Shown here: piece by piece, positions 21,634 through 36,100 of the stretch | How the letters are laid out: the number at the start of each line of letters is the position of its first letter | Position numbering within the stretch: the stretch's first letter is position 1 | Assembly: GCA_021234155.1 (NCBI GenBank) | Contig: JAJEKV010000071.1 | Span: forward strand, 6,260,236 to 6,324,235 | Source: Isoetes taiwanensis | Lineage: Eukaryota; Streptophyta; Lycopodiopsida; Isoetales; Isoetaceae | DNA length: 64,000 bases | Reading direction: 5' to 3' | The notes under the pieces: generated by a model | Database searches by the model: none | Seen by the model: only the letters and a program-made list of their open reading frames with translations | What the model was told of the DNA's origin: nothing | Translations under genes and position numbers: made by a program

Positions 21634-24600
21634 TTGTGTCAGAAGTCAAACATAGTGAATAGAAGGCGCTTCCGTCCTCGACTCCCTAGGTTGCGATTTT
21701 ATGCTCCACGTCCTCGCTTCAATATTCGGGTGCTTTTTTTTTTACCTACTCAATTTCTCGATGCTCCAGCACTGGCTCAGCACCTATTTTCAGCATTTGC
21801 TCGTGACGTGAAGGACGCCTTCATCATTTTTGAAGGATGCCCTTCATCATTTTTGCAGGGTGTGCAGGCCTGCGCGCAAAAACTTTTCGCAGGCAGAATT
21901 GATTAGGTGTAGGGTGCTAGGGATTCTCGATTCCTGATCATTTCGATTTTGAAGCTTGATTGAAAGTGTAATTGGGAAGTTCGGTTTATTCCGCTACTCT
22001 TACGAGTTCCAGCATCTAGCTATGGCGCTCAAGTAAACGAGGTAAAATCCCTCTATTTCTCATGCGTTTTCTTTATCTCTTCGATATTGAACTAAAAAAC
22101 ACTGTTTGATGTTATAAAGGGAACTACTTTTGGCAAGAACAGAAGCGAGTTAATTTCATACAAACAGAGGGTTTGTGTAATGAAGGGAAGAAGCCAAAGG
22201 ATTTGAAGGCCAAGGATGTTTCCGACCGTGATTTTCTTGATGTCCGGCGTGCCCCGCCGGAAAGGAAAGATAAGCGAAAATTTGTTAGGCCCGGTTCGCC
22301 ATCGTGGCCATATGACCCTCTTTGGAAAGAATCATCGAGAAAAGCAAGCCTACCAACAATGAGGTTAGGGTAACCTTTGCTCGAGCTTTTGCACGGAGTA
22401 ATACCCAATGAGCTTTGTCAAACCACGGGCAATTCAAAGTAAACCGGGCTAGTTTTCTTTCTGAAGCTTATCGAACATCTGAAAATGATTTCTAAGGGGA
22501 GACCAGCAGCCTCTTGTTTGAATAGCAATGCTTTTTTTGGATCACTTGGGTAAGCTTCTTTGAAATGAAGAGAGATGAGAGGAGTTGCTATTATCAAAAC
22601 AAAAGTCTTTATTGAGGAAAGAAGGTGTTGTTGCTGGAGCGCATACGGCTTGCAAAGCTATATATGAAAATATCTGGAGTTCAAGCAAAAGTCCGAGAAG
22701 ACCTTGAGCGTGATTTTCGAGGAAAGAAGTTCTTTGCTATTGCAAAACTAAAGAATGATGAAGAAGTTATCGAGCTTTTGGAGCGACATACGCAAATAGA
22801 TTCTAAAGGGGAAGAACACATTCGTGCTGAAATTTCTGTGTTAAAGGATGAAATAGCATCCTATGAGGCATCAATGGCGAAGTGGCATGCAAGATAGTGA
22901 AAGTACCAAAACTCGGATGGAGTTGGGTATGGGTGTCTATTCTTTGCCTTTGCTAACTAGTGATGTATGTCGGACATGTGGCCTTTGTTTTCCTCAAGAA
23001 TATGACCTAATTTGTTAAAATAAACCAATGTGAACATAAATACCATGTCTTTTGCTTTTCCCATTTGTCTTTGAAAACTATGCTTTGTGTGGTTCCCTGT
23101 TTTGGAGAGGAAGTCCCAAGCAATTATTTTGTGGGAACCGGGATTCAAAAGAATTGATCTTGTTATTGAAGAGGACTCTAACTATGAAGATGAAGAAGAA
23201 AAACTGAACTAATAGCAGTGCTGAAGATAAGAAGCGAGAAGGATGAAGTTGATCGCAAACACCACTTTGTACAATAAGCGTGCAAGTATTGATTTAAAGC
23301 GTAAAGAATTTGGAAAAATTAAGAAAAGGAAGACAAGGGCCAAGCAAAAAAGACTTCGAAACTTGTTTCAAGTAAGTATTCTTGTTCATTGTATCTTCTA
23401 ATGTTTTTGTTTTGTGCTAACTTCAATTCTATTTGGCGGTTATAGATATTGACAAGGCGAGTCATGTTAAATTTGCTCACATATCTCCCATAAAAGGTAC
23501 ACATTTAGTTTTAGTATTATAACTTCTCTTTAACACTAGACACATCCCACGATGGACCATTAAAGGGGCATTTGAAGGTTTACAAAAAAATCATATAAAA
23601 TCAAAGGGCACAAAAGCGGCCAAAGCCTTTCTAAAAGTTTATATATGGCAGTTATGGTTCACATAAAAATACACAAAAATATATCAGCTCTCGTTCTTGT
23701 GAGTTATGCACTAGCAAACCCAAGGGGTCAAGTACCAAAAAGCTTCATGTTCACACAAAGTAAAATTGTCTTAATGAAAAGATTTTTTGATTTTTTGGCT
23801 ATAATGTGATTTTTCTACACGAGATATAGAGCAAGACACAAAAAGCGCATCTCAATCGAAGTCCGTGAAGGAAGATATAGCCATTCAAACATGGCGAGGT
23901 CGGAGCGTTTTACGCTTTACGAGAACCGAAGATTGGTTCCTTAAAGCAGTTGTGGTATAAAAACAACAACTTTTGGAAGGAGATAAATTTTGAGCTCAAA
24001 TTTGGCATATAAGTAGTTCACGAGGTCCTCCATCCTAGAAAAATGTTTGTTGAGTTTTGAATTTGATGTTTTGACTTTTTACTTCTAATTTTAATTTTAG
24101 GGAATTTATACAAATGGGTAACATTGATACATATGACTCTAGGTTGTCCTCCAAAAAATCACATTATGAAAGTTTATAAGAATATGAAACCAATGCAAAA
24201 ACAAGCTCGTGAAAAGAGTAAAAGACATGGTAAATAAAAATCAAAAACGATTTCTGTACCTGCCCATTACTGGTCCATAGTCCATTTAAAAATCAATAAT
24301 ATACTTATGTTAGTCCATCTCACGTTGAGTTTTGGGACATGAGTAGCTCCTGAACCACTTTGTTCAAAAAAATATATGTTGGTCATTATCTTGAAGATTG
24401 TATTAAAATAAATAGCATCAATTATATTATGTCTTCCATGTTTATTCTAGATTTGTGCCTTAAAAGGTGTGACTTTACAAAATCACATCTCGAAGTATCT
24501 CATATCAAGAAACAAATGCAAAAGAACCAAGGAAAAATATGAAAAAACTTTTTCTATAAAACATCAAGATGGTACGCTATCTGCTAGTCGATTCTGAACT

Positions 24601-26710
24601 CATCATTGGTCCAAATGATTGAAAGTTTAAAAAATCAATAATGGCATCACTTTAATCAATTTTGATCTCAACTTTGTGCATATAGTTTACTTGTATGATT
24701 CTCGTGGGGAGAAAATTAGTTGACTATGTGAGCTGCGTAATTTAAGGGGTAAGATTGAAGCACAAAGAATTGAGAATTTATGAGGTACTTATGACCAATT
24801 GAACCTCCATGGACCTCCACTTACACCTTTCAAAAAATCATGTGATCGAAGCTAAAAAGCCATAGTATTATTCTATGGGGCAAAATGGATAAGGCTAGTG
24901 AGAGATATATGCTCTATACAATTGGTCTCATGGACCATAAATGGTGATGCATGCTTATATAAATTAAAACCTTAGAAATAACATGTTACTTTAACATGCA
25001 ACTAGAGATTTATATTGCCAAGAAAGGTATGCATCCATGAAAATATAATATACATGAAAGATAACCTACATGTAACATTATTCTACTTAGATGACAATGC
25101 TTTATAGCAGCAACACAGATATAAAGTTTATGCTAGTAAGAAATAAACAGATTTCTTTGTATTTTTTTTCAATAAGGACATGCAACCTATATAAGAGATC
25201 TCCATATAAGTCAATGTTCACATTTTCAACTATTTTATAGGCTTATATGGGGAAAGGTAGTGTCTCTTCCATGAACTAAAGAACCATACATATAATGTCA
25301 TATGGTCTAATTACATATTGTCATGGCTAAACTTCACAACATTCACTTAATTCATCAATAAACATCACTAAGTATGACCATTGTGGAGTTTTGGAGCTAT
25401 AATTGTGGAGTTAACTCAACTTTTATACTCTAATGTGTTACTGCAGCTGTACATCATGTTTTAATCCCAAAAATTGCATGGTTACACTCTAGTTACCCTA
25501 TATGTAAGTTGATAAGAGTTATATTCTATGTAGATATAAGTAGGCGCATCACTTATTACCCTCATGGTATTATGGATGGTTGTTATTTGAGCATTTTAAC
25601 ATATACTTGTGTCCTAAATTGCGTATCGTGAGATTCTTTTAGTAAATTGTGAGGTTAACATGACTTATGAACACTCCAAAAAATCATGAGACTATAGCTC
25701 GTATAGTTATCAACTCATGGCCACAAGAATTAAGTTAAAACTTGTTATAATAAGAGAGAAATAATTCTCAAACCTCAAGCGACTTTTTGACCAAAATAGG
25801 GTTTGGCGACTTCCACCAATGTCAGGATGATAGCAAGAAAACATGGGAACATAAAACTCAATGTGGTCTATGATAAACAGGGCAAATACCTCCACCTTTA
25901 GCAAGGTTTAGGTCACTTTATGCTAGAAAAATTGAAGAAGGCGGAGTTACGGGCAAAAGTGAAACTGCCAAATTCTCTAATGTTTGAGCAATCACCACAA
26001 GGTAGAGGTGACCCCATTGGTCTTGAAATTCTCAGAGGTCATCAAGAAACAAGTGAAGACTCAAATGGTGGCGGTATAGTTCAAAATCGAAATTTCTGTT
26101 ATGAGTTACATGGGTTTAAGTGGCAGAGGTCATGTGGGCCAGTTCAGGTCCATGGATCAGGAATGGTTCTAGAGACAGGTCTAGTGTTAAGTTACATTAA
26201 TTTTAAATTAATCTGCGGACAAGAAGACCCCCGGCAACACCTTGGACCGCGACAAGAAGACAAGAAGACCCCTGCAAGAAACAAGCATTGTTAAGCAAAA
26301 AAAATGGTAAGTCTAAGCGAAAATTTGAATAGTAGTCCATGTTCAATTTAATTGTAGTTAATATTGAATTCTTATTGCAGGAAATTTGTCTAAGATTGCT
26401 GCAAAAGCTTCTACTGAAGATGCAAGGATGGAGCATATAGAAGATCAAGATCTTTGAGAAGTAGATTTGGAGATGTAGAATAAAAAGGATCTTTGAAGAG
26501 GTGCTGAACTTTGAGAGTTAACGGTTACCAAATTGGTGAAGTTCTAGCGGCGGGTGTATCGAGGAGGATTATGGAGTAGATTCTCAAGAAGAAATCCTTC
26601 CAGTGGTACACGAGGAGAAAATTATCTTGCTTTTTAAAAAGGCAAGACTTTCGAATTTAGATCTCTTCGAAGCAGCTTGTCTCAATGCAGAACTAGCATC
26701 TTAACAGAAC
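21634..26710 (+). other. Rightward degenerate coding-like segments opposite the E0 gene; otherwise AT-rich non-coding
   Basis: Position and direction match the divergent partner gene of an E0-type element, but I see no DUF7869 motifs. Segments that read as protein: 22173-22370 (PPERKDKRKF...SWPYDPLW), 22625-22897 (a 90-residue, charged, probably helical stretch with KNDEEVIELLERH), 23140-23212 (IDLVIEEDSNYEDEEE) and 26550-26703 (EEDYGVDSQEEILPVV...LDLFEAACLNAE, with a stop). They could be exons of one gene with large introns. From 23.2 to 25.9 kb I see nothing but AT-rich sequence. I cannot assign a function. Confidence 0.3.
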
Positions 26711-27126
26711 CAAAGATCTTATCAAAGATCTACCGTGCTTGTTTTCTTTTAAAATATTCCGAGGATCTTGTATACATACAACACAATTATGTTCCATAGT
26801 GTTGACATGTTTTTGTATATTTCGTGATAGCAATATGATTGCTCAAACATTCCAAGTGATATGAATACAAGTTTTGTTTGGGTACTTAAGTTAAATTTGT
26901 TCCTCTTTTTTCAAGCATCTACATCATGTTTTCAAACTAAAACAATCATGTTTCATTCATGTTTACATATTTCATTATGACAACTAATTTGATCAACAAA
27001 TTTGAGATAAAAATGTGATCAATTGTGACAACTTCAATATGATCCTACATGATCATACATGTTTCATTCAATATGACAATGTTCTGCCCAATATTTCAAT
27101 ATTCCATTCATTCATATTTCATATTT

Positions 27127-27447
27127 GGGTAAAAGCATGTTAGGGTGTACCACTTTTGGAACCTGCAAAAGTACATACACTAGGTACTTCAGAACTGGGT
27201 ACTTTCTCATTTTTATTTTCATTAAAACTAGTACAAAGGTCCAAAATAAAAGTCAAGGACGCATTAATATTCAAAGTTAAGATAAAGATAATGCTACCGG
27301 AGACCAAAATATATATAAAAGTTCTAAAATGTAACTTTTATTGAGATATTACACGGGTACCCAGTACCCAGTCCTGGGTACCTTTTTAGGTACTTTTTTG
27401 GTCACTAAATAATACTTTTTAAGGGACACCCTAACATGCTTTTACCC
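27127..27447. mobile_element. 321-bp MITE with perfect 22-bp TIRs
   Basis: Left TIR begins GGGTAAAAGCATGTTAGGG (27127-27148) and is the exact reverse complement of 27426-27447. ATTT occurs just outside both ends, a possible short target duplication. The interior is AT-rich with several GGTAC-containing repeats (GGTACTT, GGGTACC), and has no ORF. Confidence 0.88.
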
Positions 27448-27608
27448 ATTTCATGTTTCATTCAATGTAACATATTTTGTATCCATACCAATATGACAAC
27501 AAATGTTTACCAATTCATAATGTTTCACATGATTCGAATACATATTCACAATGTTTAAAAAGAATCACACCATTTACATTATTTACAATTTACAATTTAT
27601 AGTTTGAA

Positions 27609-28942
27609 TCATAAAGCATCTTTGCCTTTTGCTGCTTTTTCTTTTGATTTCTTCTTTCCTTTCAGCTCATTTCCTTTAGACTCTAAAACTTCCCGAAAGC
27701 ATAAATGGATGTCCTTTGATGCAAAGTCCATAATATGAACTTGCACAATGTGGGGGAGCTCAAACAGGTTGTTCTCAATCGGTCATATCAAAATTAACAC
27801 CAAAACCAAATGGTTGTATACAACACCTCTAGCTCATGTTCTAGCAATTCATACAAGTTACCATTAATTAACTTGTAATATTTTCCAGTAACAACTACTT
27901 CATTCCTACCAAACTTTTGCCCCCAAGGATCCTTGTATGCTTTCTCTATAACATGCTTTGTTCTAGTGCATTTTAAAATATAAAAGTCTACTTTTCTTTG
28001 TTGTTAGGCTCGGCATTGACAAAGAAAGTTATCTCCAACAAACAATGATATCTCGATTTCCACTCATGATCTCCTTCAAAAGCAGGGCCTTCAACAACTT
28101 CCTCAACATAGCCAAGACACATAGGTTTCAATTCAGAGTATGACCACGTGCCTATTCTAGCAATGTAGGGACACTTTGCATATTTCCCTAACCAACAATT
28201 ATGACAGAAACATGTGAAGTTCATATGTGCCACTTGAATCGGGTCAGTTCTTTGAGTAGGCCTGATGGAGTGAAATTTGCTAGAGCCAGATAGAGTTGCA
28301 CAATCATACCTTTCACTTCTATCAATATCTCCTATGCCAACTTCCCAAAAATATCTGTCAAACACAAGCATTCAACAACACACCTGTATCTGTCCTTGCC
28401 TTCCATTGTCATGTTGTCACTGAAATGTTTTTTGCAAAAAACCACTACATCATGTGCATTTCTAAGTGGCACAGAATTTCGTTTTAACATCTAATGAGTT
28501 CCAGCACAGAATTTCGTTTTAACATCTCACAGAATGACAGCTCCAGCACCATCATGTTCACCTGTTTCTCTATCAGATTAGTGCTGGAAATGAACATTAA
28601 CTCTAATTAAATGACAATATGAAAGTTACCTTTCCCATGATAATAAGCAAAATAATTCCAAGTTATTGGGATGCCACTAGCTTGATAATTTCTTCCTAGA
28701 AAGTAAAATGTTCTACTTCCTTTCCACTGGCTAGAACATCCATCAGACCAAACAATATGTCTGTTGTACTTAATTTGTTTCTTTGGACAAAAATCTTTGC
28801 ATGATTTGTTCAAACAATGTTGCATAAACAAAGTGTCATGTTCCCTATCATCTGAAATGTAGAAATGAGTTTCTTTGATGATTCTTCTCTCATCTTCATC
28901 CAATTTAGGGTCATCACTTTTGGTGGCATGTCTGTATAAGAC
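27609..28942 (-). pseudogene. C-terminal half of a transposase-like gene (SDGC...QWK family)
   Basis: Leftward, from a TTGCATAG acceptor at 28943: VLYRHATKSDDPKLDEDERR, HFYISDDREHDTLF, RHIVWSDGCSSQWKGSRTFYFLGRNY, FAYYHGKG. Then, in other frames, comes a Cys cluster (FTCFCHNCW...), AYKDPWGQKFGRNEVVV and a basic tail KGKKKSKEKAAKGKD with a stop at 27609. Members of this repeat family in plants and animals share SDG-x-QxK and HGKG motifs with RNase H-like flavour; I know no reliable domain name for it. Several frame changes show decay. Its missing N-terminal half matches the gene at 53.5-55.8 kb in order and strand. Confidence 0.6.
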
Positions 28943-29861
28943 CTATGCAATTAAATTGAGAGATATGACATGTTTTTGCAAGTAAGAACTATATAAATCT
29001 CTATAGTTACACAAGTTAGTTTCCATAGTGTCCTCCAAAAGTTAGCTTAAATATAAGTAAAAAATAAGTGCACTTCGAATAACTCTCAAGTCATCCCAAT
29101 AATCTTCTCAATATTCTTCACAAACCTCACATCTGATAATATCTTGCCAATGTTCATTTTCGTCTTAAATCAATATTGCAAGCTTACTAGAAATAACGAA
29201 TCTAGGTTTCATGTCTTATCGTTGCACTCTAGTAGTACCAACAATCATTACAATTGCCACACCAGGATTTTGGACATGACATGTTGACATCAAATTGCTT
29301 ACTGAGTTTTGCACTTACAACATACGACTCAGCTTCTTCCAATATCTTCTCCTATCTACAAGGAAATGCTCATGTAATACCCAACATATTAAATGTTCTC
29401 CATATACAAACTTTGCAAATTGAAAAATGGCTCCGAGTTCCCTGTCCAAAATAATATTTTCTAGAGCATTACGTCCCATCCAATATCTTCCTTAGTCATC
29501 TATCTTGCAATTTGATCATGCCTTTGTGCACCTAATTGCGTCGAATCATTTTCAACTATCAACTATCAAGTGCTCAATTGCATCCTGCAAAGCACTTGCA
29601 AATACTCATGATTGATACAATTGCAGATATTTTCAACTAAACATTAAGACCAACTTGTTTATCCATTTCGAGTCTTTGAAAGAAGGCATTGCATCTCGCT
29701 CAACGTATGTTGCCGCAATTGCTCATTCACCTACATCAAATGCATGTTATATCAGTTGGTGTATCCGAAATGCCTGAAGTTTCCTAAATAAAATCAAAGC
29801 AAATAAAAATCTACCATAAGGATGTATATGTATAACTTTTCATAGTAATTTATGTTAAATA
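28943..29861. other. Intron-like AT-rich sequence left of E2
   Basis: No gene supported. It probably belongs to the intron that separates the two halves of the SDGC-type gene and into which E2 inserted. Confidence 0.4.
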
Positions 29862-29885
29862 AGCAGAGTTTCGTTAAATTTGGAA
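29862..29885 (+). repeat. E2 left TIR
   Basis: 24 bp starting AGCAGAGTTTC; partner at 46134-46157. TA duplication outside. Confidence 0.75.
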
Positions 29886-30017
29886 TTCTGAAGACAAGTT
29901 GGAATAATTTTTATATAGTATACCTTGGAGGGTTATGTATACCTCAATACTTATAGTATGGTTATGTGTATTACAAAAGGTTATGTATACCTGTTGCATA
30001 CTAGTATACCTCAATAC

Positions 30018-30117
30018 ATATAGTATGGTTATGTGTATTACAAAAGGTTATGTATACCTGTTGTATACTAAGACAACCAGATTACAATAAGATAACAAGT
30101 ACTATTATTCTTCTACT
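30018..30117 (+). repeat. Direct repeat flanking the LINE (left copy)
   Basis: About 100 bp beginning TATAGTATGGTTATGTGTAT and ending CTATTATTCTTCTACT, repeated with some divergence at 36916-37015 directly after the LINE tail. An additional partial copy precedes it at 29949-30000. Either a very long target-site duplication or a pre-existing local repeat. Confidence 0.72.
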
Positions 30118-33100
30118 ATTATTATGTCGATTGTGTCTAGGTCGGGGCCGCCATCTTGCATTAGGCTAGCGGGCGGAGTGCCTTGTTTATCTGACGACAA
30201 TCCACCATGCTCAAGATATCGCGGGATAATGGTTACACTTAGGGCTGTTGGAGGTGCTTGGGGTGCTAGGCGACAAAAGCGACTCGATAAAGGCGCCGAG
30301 GATTTGGGACGAGAACCATGCGATTGCTTTTAATCGTCTGTGATTCACTCGACAATTCAGCGGCCGCCAAGATATCAGCATAATCTCACAATATGCGATC
30401 TCGGTAAGGTCTGTATATATTGTTGTGAGAAGAACCCAGTGGATTTCGTGTGCCGAGCATATGTTGGAAGAAACTTGGAAAAGGTCAGAAAGATCGGAGA
30501 GCCGTCGGAAGGGAAAAGCCCCAATAATTGAATTGAACGTGCAGGATAGGGAAGGAGGATGGGCGGCATGTAATCTCCTTTTGCATGATTTCTGTTTTTA
30601 ACTCTTTACTTTTTACTTTTACTCTCCTCGTTTTCTGTCATGAATCCAGTCTGTCAAATAGGTAAGTTGTATCAGCAGAATGTTCTATCAGCAGAATGTT
30701 CTATGAAAAATAGTTGAATGACGCGGGGGAAGCCCAGACATAGTAGAGACAAGTTAAGCCGGACAGAAGTGTCTTTTTGTAGCTGAATGCATAGCAGAAT
30801 TATGCAGAAATAGACATAGCCGAATACCTGAACATGTTTAAAGGATACAGGTTTAAATATGCTTTAATATGTAATATCTCTGTATGGAGAAAATTTTTGA
30901 AAATTTTTGAGAATTTTTGAATGAAGGAAATATATGGTAATAGTTGTCTCAATAGAATCTGAAGTGATATCTGTTACTGATAAAGTAGCTCCTTTATGTA
31001 TTCTAAACACCGCCCCGATGATGAAACGATCCCGATCCATAGGATTATACTCCACGGGGGCAATGCACGAACACATGGGAAATTATAGAAATTATGGACT
31101 CTAGTAATTTAGAGCATGAATGAGGACTACTGAAGACCTACTGAAGGAGCATAATGCGGCTGTTAAGCGACACCAGAAGACAGAAGATAGAAGATAGAAG
31201 ATATAAACATAGGGAAGGAAAATATTACAGGCGTAGCAGGGCGATATTGGGGCATGGAGCAGGAAATACACCATGCAAAAATAGACAAAAAGAACTATAT
31301 CGCGGGAGATATCGTTTCGGGAGGAGAAGGGTGACTAAAAACACTCAAAATAAAGGGAAATACAAAATAATGGGTGGCCACAGTAAGTGATGATAGAAAA
31401 GGAACAAGAATAATTTGACTGAGAGATAATAAGCCCCAGTAAAAAGATGGCGAGGGCCCGATGAAAGGGACACGAAATACCTTAACGCAGAACAAAAATG
31501 ATTTGCAAAAAAGCGGCCGGGGGGCAAGATCACGGAACCAGAGGCTATGCCTCCGTAGGTGACACCGAGGATAGCGAGGGCTAGACCCACCAACCGGTAA
31601 CGGACCACCAAAACTCATCAACACATGGGAGAACGGCATATGACTTGTGCAGTGAGGGGTATGAAGAATACCTCAACCGGAATTCTTGATGTATGGCACC
31701 ACAGAGTAAAAGGTGGGACGGGAACAAGATACGGGACAGTGAGGCCAAGCCTCCGCCGTACACCGAGGATAGCGAGGGCAAGACCCACCAACCTGGTAAA
31801 CCCGGACCACTAAAACTCAATATAACTAACGGTACAATATATGTATGAAGAATACCCGGAAGGATCTAAACTGGACACCGGGGATCGGGGAAAAGTATGG
31901 ACAAGGGGGAGCAAAAAAAGACAAACGAGCGATACATGCCGCAAATACAGAAACACGGAGAACCACAAAAATACTAGCGCCAATCAATACAGACAAGCAT
32001 CTACCCAACCACTTGCGGACTTCGAAAACCGAGAGGATCAACCTTGGGCAACGGACGAAAAGAATCGAAAGTGACAATAAAAGGGACGGGCAAAACTAAT
32101 TAGGGCCTTTTTGAATTTTGAATTTTAAAATTTGAAATTCAAATCAGAGAACGGTAATCGCCAATAAAAATACCGTTTAGAAGCGAAAGAAATATATATA
32201 GCCTTAGGGGAAACGACGGTTATTCCACAAGCAAGAGTCTATACGAACGCTTTGCATGGGAGTCTTTACGCAGCGGTGATTCTCTTGCAAAGCGAGGGCG
32301 ATGGTGATAGCATCAACCGCAGCCGAGAGGAGATTGGAGGCGGCAAGAGCCCGGTGAGCCAACAAGACCTTAGGGACTTTTTGGCACAAATGGATAAACG
32401 GCTAGAGGCAAAGATCCGAACCTGGATGCACTCAACGATTGGCCGAGACTTGTAACAAAGAACAAAGCAGCCATCACTAGCATGGGCGTGAGAGTAGGAG
32501 GGGTGAAGATGAACGAGGAAATGCACGGCCAGAATGGACGAGATCGAAGAGGAGAAAGCAAAGATCCCGCAAAGGTTGGTTGAATTAGAGAAATCAAATG
32601 TTGATTTGGATGCATGGGAGTCATATGATAGGATAAAACCACATTTATTGGAATATGAGGAGCGAGAATAAGATTAAACATGATGTTAGGCTAATTGGGA
32701 TAGCAGAGGCCTAATGAGGATATATATCGAGCCACTGCAGAAGTGATAGAGGCGGTGTTCAAGGAAACAGGGGCGGCGTCATCGTCAAAGCCCTCCGTCG
32801 GGCCAATGGAGGGGAGATCGGAGACATAAACTTGACATTGAGGGACATGGCAACCAAGGAGAGGATCTTACGAGGATGGGATCCGGGGATTGAGGAATGG
32901 AATCAAAAATCACGGGAGGCATTAACGCGGTGATGCGAGGCGGGGGCTACACGGGGGAATTGGCCAAAGCCGTGGAACCGGAACAGCTGTGGATACAAGC
33001 GAGGGTCAAGAATGGCAAGGTATACATACACAAAAGGGTAAGAGAGCAAGGGACTCAACCGAGGGAGCGAGGCGGAAGGGTTGCGGGGGGTAGCAAAACC

Positions 33101-36100
33101 AACGGGAGCGAGAGAAGGAAAATTCACATCTCGTGAAACCCATGCAGCAGATGCAGGGGAGAACGTAATGCGAGAGAGGCACTAAGATGGGAGCGAGAAC
33201 AGAAAGCAATAGGAGGAAGCGAAACGGGGAAACGAAGAGCCGAACAAATCAAGCGGGGGTTTCGAAGGGCCAACCCCGACAATGAAAACCGTGGGGAGGC
33301 CAAGGAGAATGGGGAATGGCACGGAAACATGGAGACCGGAAGGAGCAACCTCGGGGAAAAAGAGCCGATATTATGGTCTTTGGAACTGTACAGGGTACCC
33401 ATGGGATGATGGAGAAAAGACTGGAAGGTGCCTACCACTGTGACATAATATGTTTGGCGGAGACATGGGAGCATAACACTAAAAAAGGTTACGAGAGGAG
33501 GAAGGGTACCAATTTGTTTACATGTTGGAAAGACAGGGATTTCAAGAAAGGGAGAGGGAGTGCAGGTCTGGCTTGTTATATAAAGAATAGTGCGACTCAC
33601 AATGCATGTATGTTACATTAGGATATCAATAAAAGATATATGGTTTTGAATATTCAATTGAAAAACAAACAAGAGGTAGTTCGATAATTGCATATTACCC
33701 GGCGAAACAAAATATGTTGGAATTGCTGGAACTGGGAGAGAACATAACGAAATGGAAGGGACAAGGACCAATGATTATAGTAGGAGATCTAAATGCCAGA
33801 ACCAGACAGGAACAAGCACAAATTACGACGCGGATGAGGCGGATGGTCGATAGTGTACACGGCGAGGACCACGAGGAATGGCGAGGGATCGAGAAGATAA
33901 GGCTGAGGTCAACGCGCTAGGGGTGAGCTATTCTTTGGAAGTCTGCGCGGCAATGAGGGTGATCATAGCTAATGGCACGAAAAGATGGAGGGGATCGGGA
34001 GGTTTTCACGAGCCAAAACTCACATGGTAAGAGCATAATGGATTATATAATTTTGAGCGACCAAGCAGAGAAAAGGTAGAAGGGCTAATGCTACTGGGAA
34101 TGGCCGGGGGAAAAGGGAAAGCCATAGACCGATCAAACTAACATTTAGATTGGATGAGGCGCCACAAAAGGATGGCAAAATAAAGAAGGATAACAAAGGC
34201 GAGGGTAAGAATTCAATTCGGGAAAGGTGCGTAAACCTTTACCCAAATGATCAAGGATGAAATGGGAAAATGGGACTGGGGAACACAATGCAATTGGCGA
34301 TGGGAATACCCTCAATGACATAATGATAAGGGTAGCGGCCGGATGTGTTTGGGAGAAGGATCAAAATTAGGAAGAAGCGGGGCATTGAGCTTGTATGGTA
34401 TGATGACGAGTCGCGAGGAGAACACAAGAGGAAATTAAGAAAGCATAAGGGGAGGGGAGACATGCAGAAGAGAAGGCAGCATACATAAGGTTACTAAAGA
34501 AGAAAAGATACAATAACCTGCTACAACACCAATGGTACATGGGGGCCGAGAAAAAACAGCCAGAAGATTCTGGAAAGGATTCAAAAAACAAAGGAGGGGG
34601 TAGCAATGTAAAAGCAAGGGGCGAACAAGATGACATTGGAACCGAGGATGGGAGACATATCCCGGACAAATTATATAAGGCGTATGCCGGTTTTTAATAC
34701 CAATCTGACATGACCGGACAAACCATGCTTCAATATGTTGGAAGTAATGTTAGCCCTAAACAAAATGGCTAATCACAAAGCACAGATTTTATACGGCGGA
34801 CAGGTGGAATTGCTGAAAATCTTGTAGAGGCGAGAAATAAAGCAGGCATGTGCAATGAGACATTTTAACGGCATCATACATCACGGGGGCTCAGACGGAT
34901 GGACGCCACCGCGAGAGTCATACCCCTACATAAGGCGAGGGAATAGAAAAGATCGAGGGAACTATAGGGCGATAATGGTAAGCTTTCGATTTTAGCAAAA
35001 TGGTTTTGGAAAGGTGCTTGGATAACAAACTAAAGAAATGGGCGAGGAAGGAAATGTGAAAACACAAGGGCAAAGGCTGGGTTCGAACGGAAGCACTCAA
35101 CCACGTGAATCATCTCGTGACCCTTCGGATACTAATAGAGCGAGAACAAAGCGCATGGAAAGAAAAAATAATTCGCTTTGTAGATTCCGAGAAAAAGCGT
35201 TCGATCTGATCGAGAGAAAATTTGCTAAAAGACTAATGGATATACAAGCCAGAAGCATGGTAGGATCGTCGCAAAGCTGTACCACAAAGGTGTATGCAAA
35301 GATGGAGCAGGGAAGGGCGTACCGATAATATGTGACGAGGTGTAAGCGGGGATGCCCGTTATCCCCAACTCTGTTTTGGAATATACATAGATGCACTACA
35401 GGGGATACATAACAGTCGGCAAAAGGGGCGAGTATGCCCCAACACTGGGAGACACTAAGGTACCAATAATGCTATATGCGGACGATCTTGGTATGATGGC
35501 AACAAAAAACAAAGGAATGCACAGATTGCTCAAAATTCTGGAACAATTTTGTGAAGATACAGGGCTAACAGTGAACCTAGCAAAAACAAAGATAGTGATC
35601 TTTGGACACAGGAACAGGCATAAACCTTTCAGATATAAAGAGAAGGAGATAGAGGAAGCAACAGAATACAGATATCTAGGTTATGATGCACATGGCGAGG
35701 GAAGTGGGCCAAAAGGAGCTAACATGATTGTCGGCTATAGGAAGTTACTTTAACATGAAAACTTACGTAATGTAAGTCGAATAACTGATTGGGACATCAA
35801 ATGCTACCTATTTAGTGCAGCGATAGCCACCACCCAGTTGTACGGAGCAGAAGCATGGGGGCCAGGCTTAACAGAAAGAAACTGGGAAAAGCAGGAAGGA
35901 ATTTTTAGACAATGGCACAGACAGGAATTCAGGGTAAGGACAAACACGCCACTGACAGTCATGGTCCTCGAAACAGGGCAAAGGCCGATGGAAGTGAGAG
36001 CATGGGAGAGAACCATAAGATACCGCTTTCGGAGACAATATTTGGAGACATCAGTGAAAACCGCCCGGCATTGCAATCACCGAACCAGCAAAATCACACA

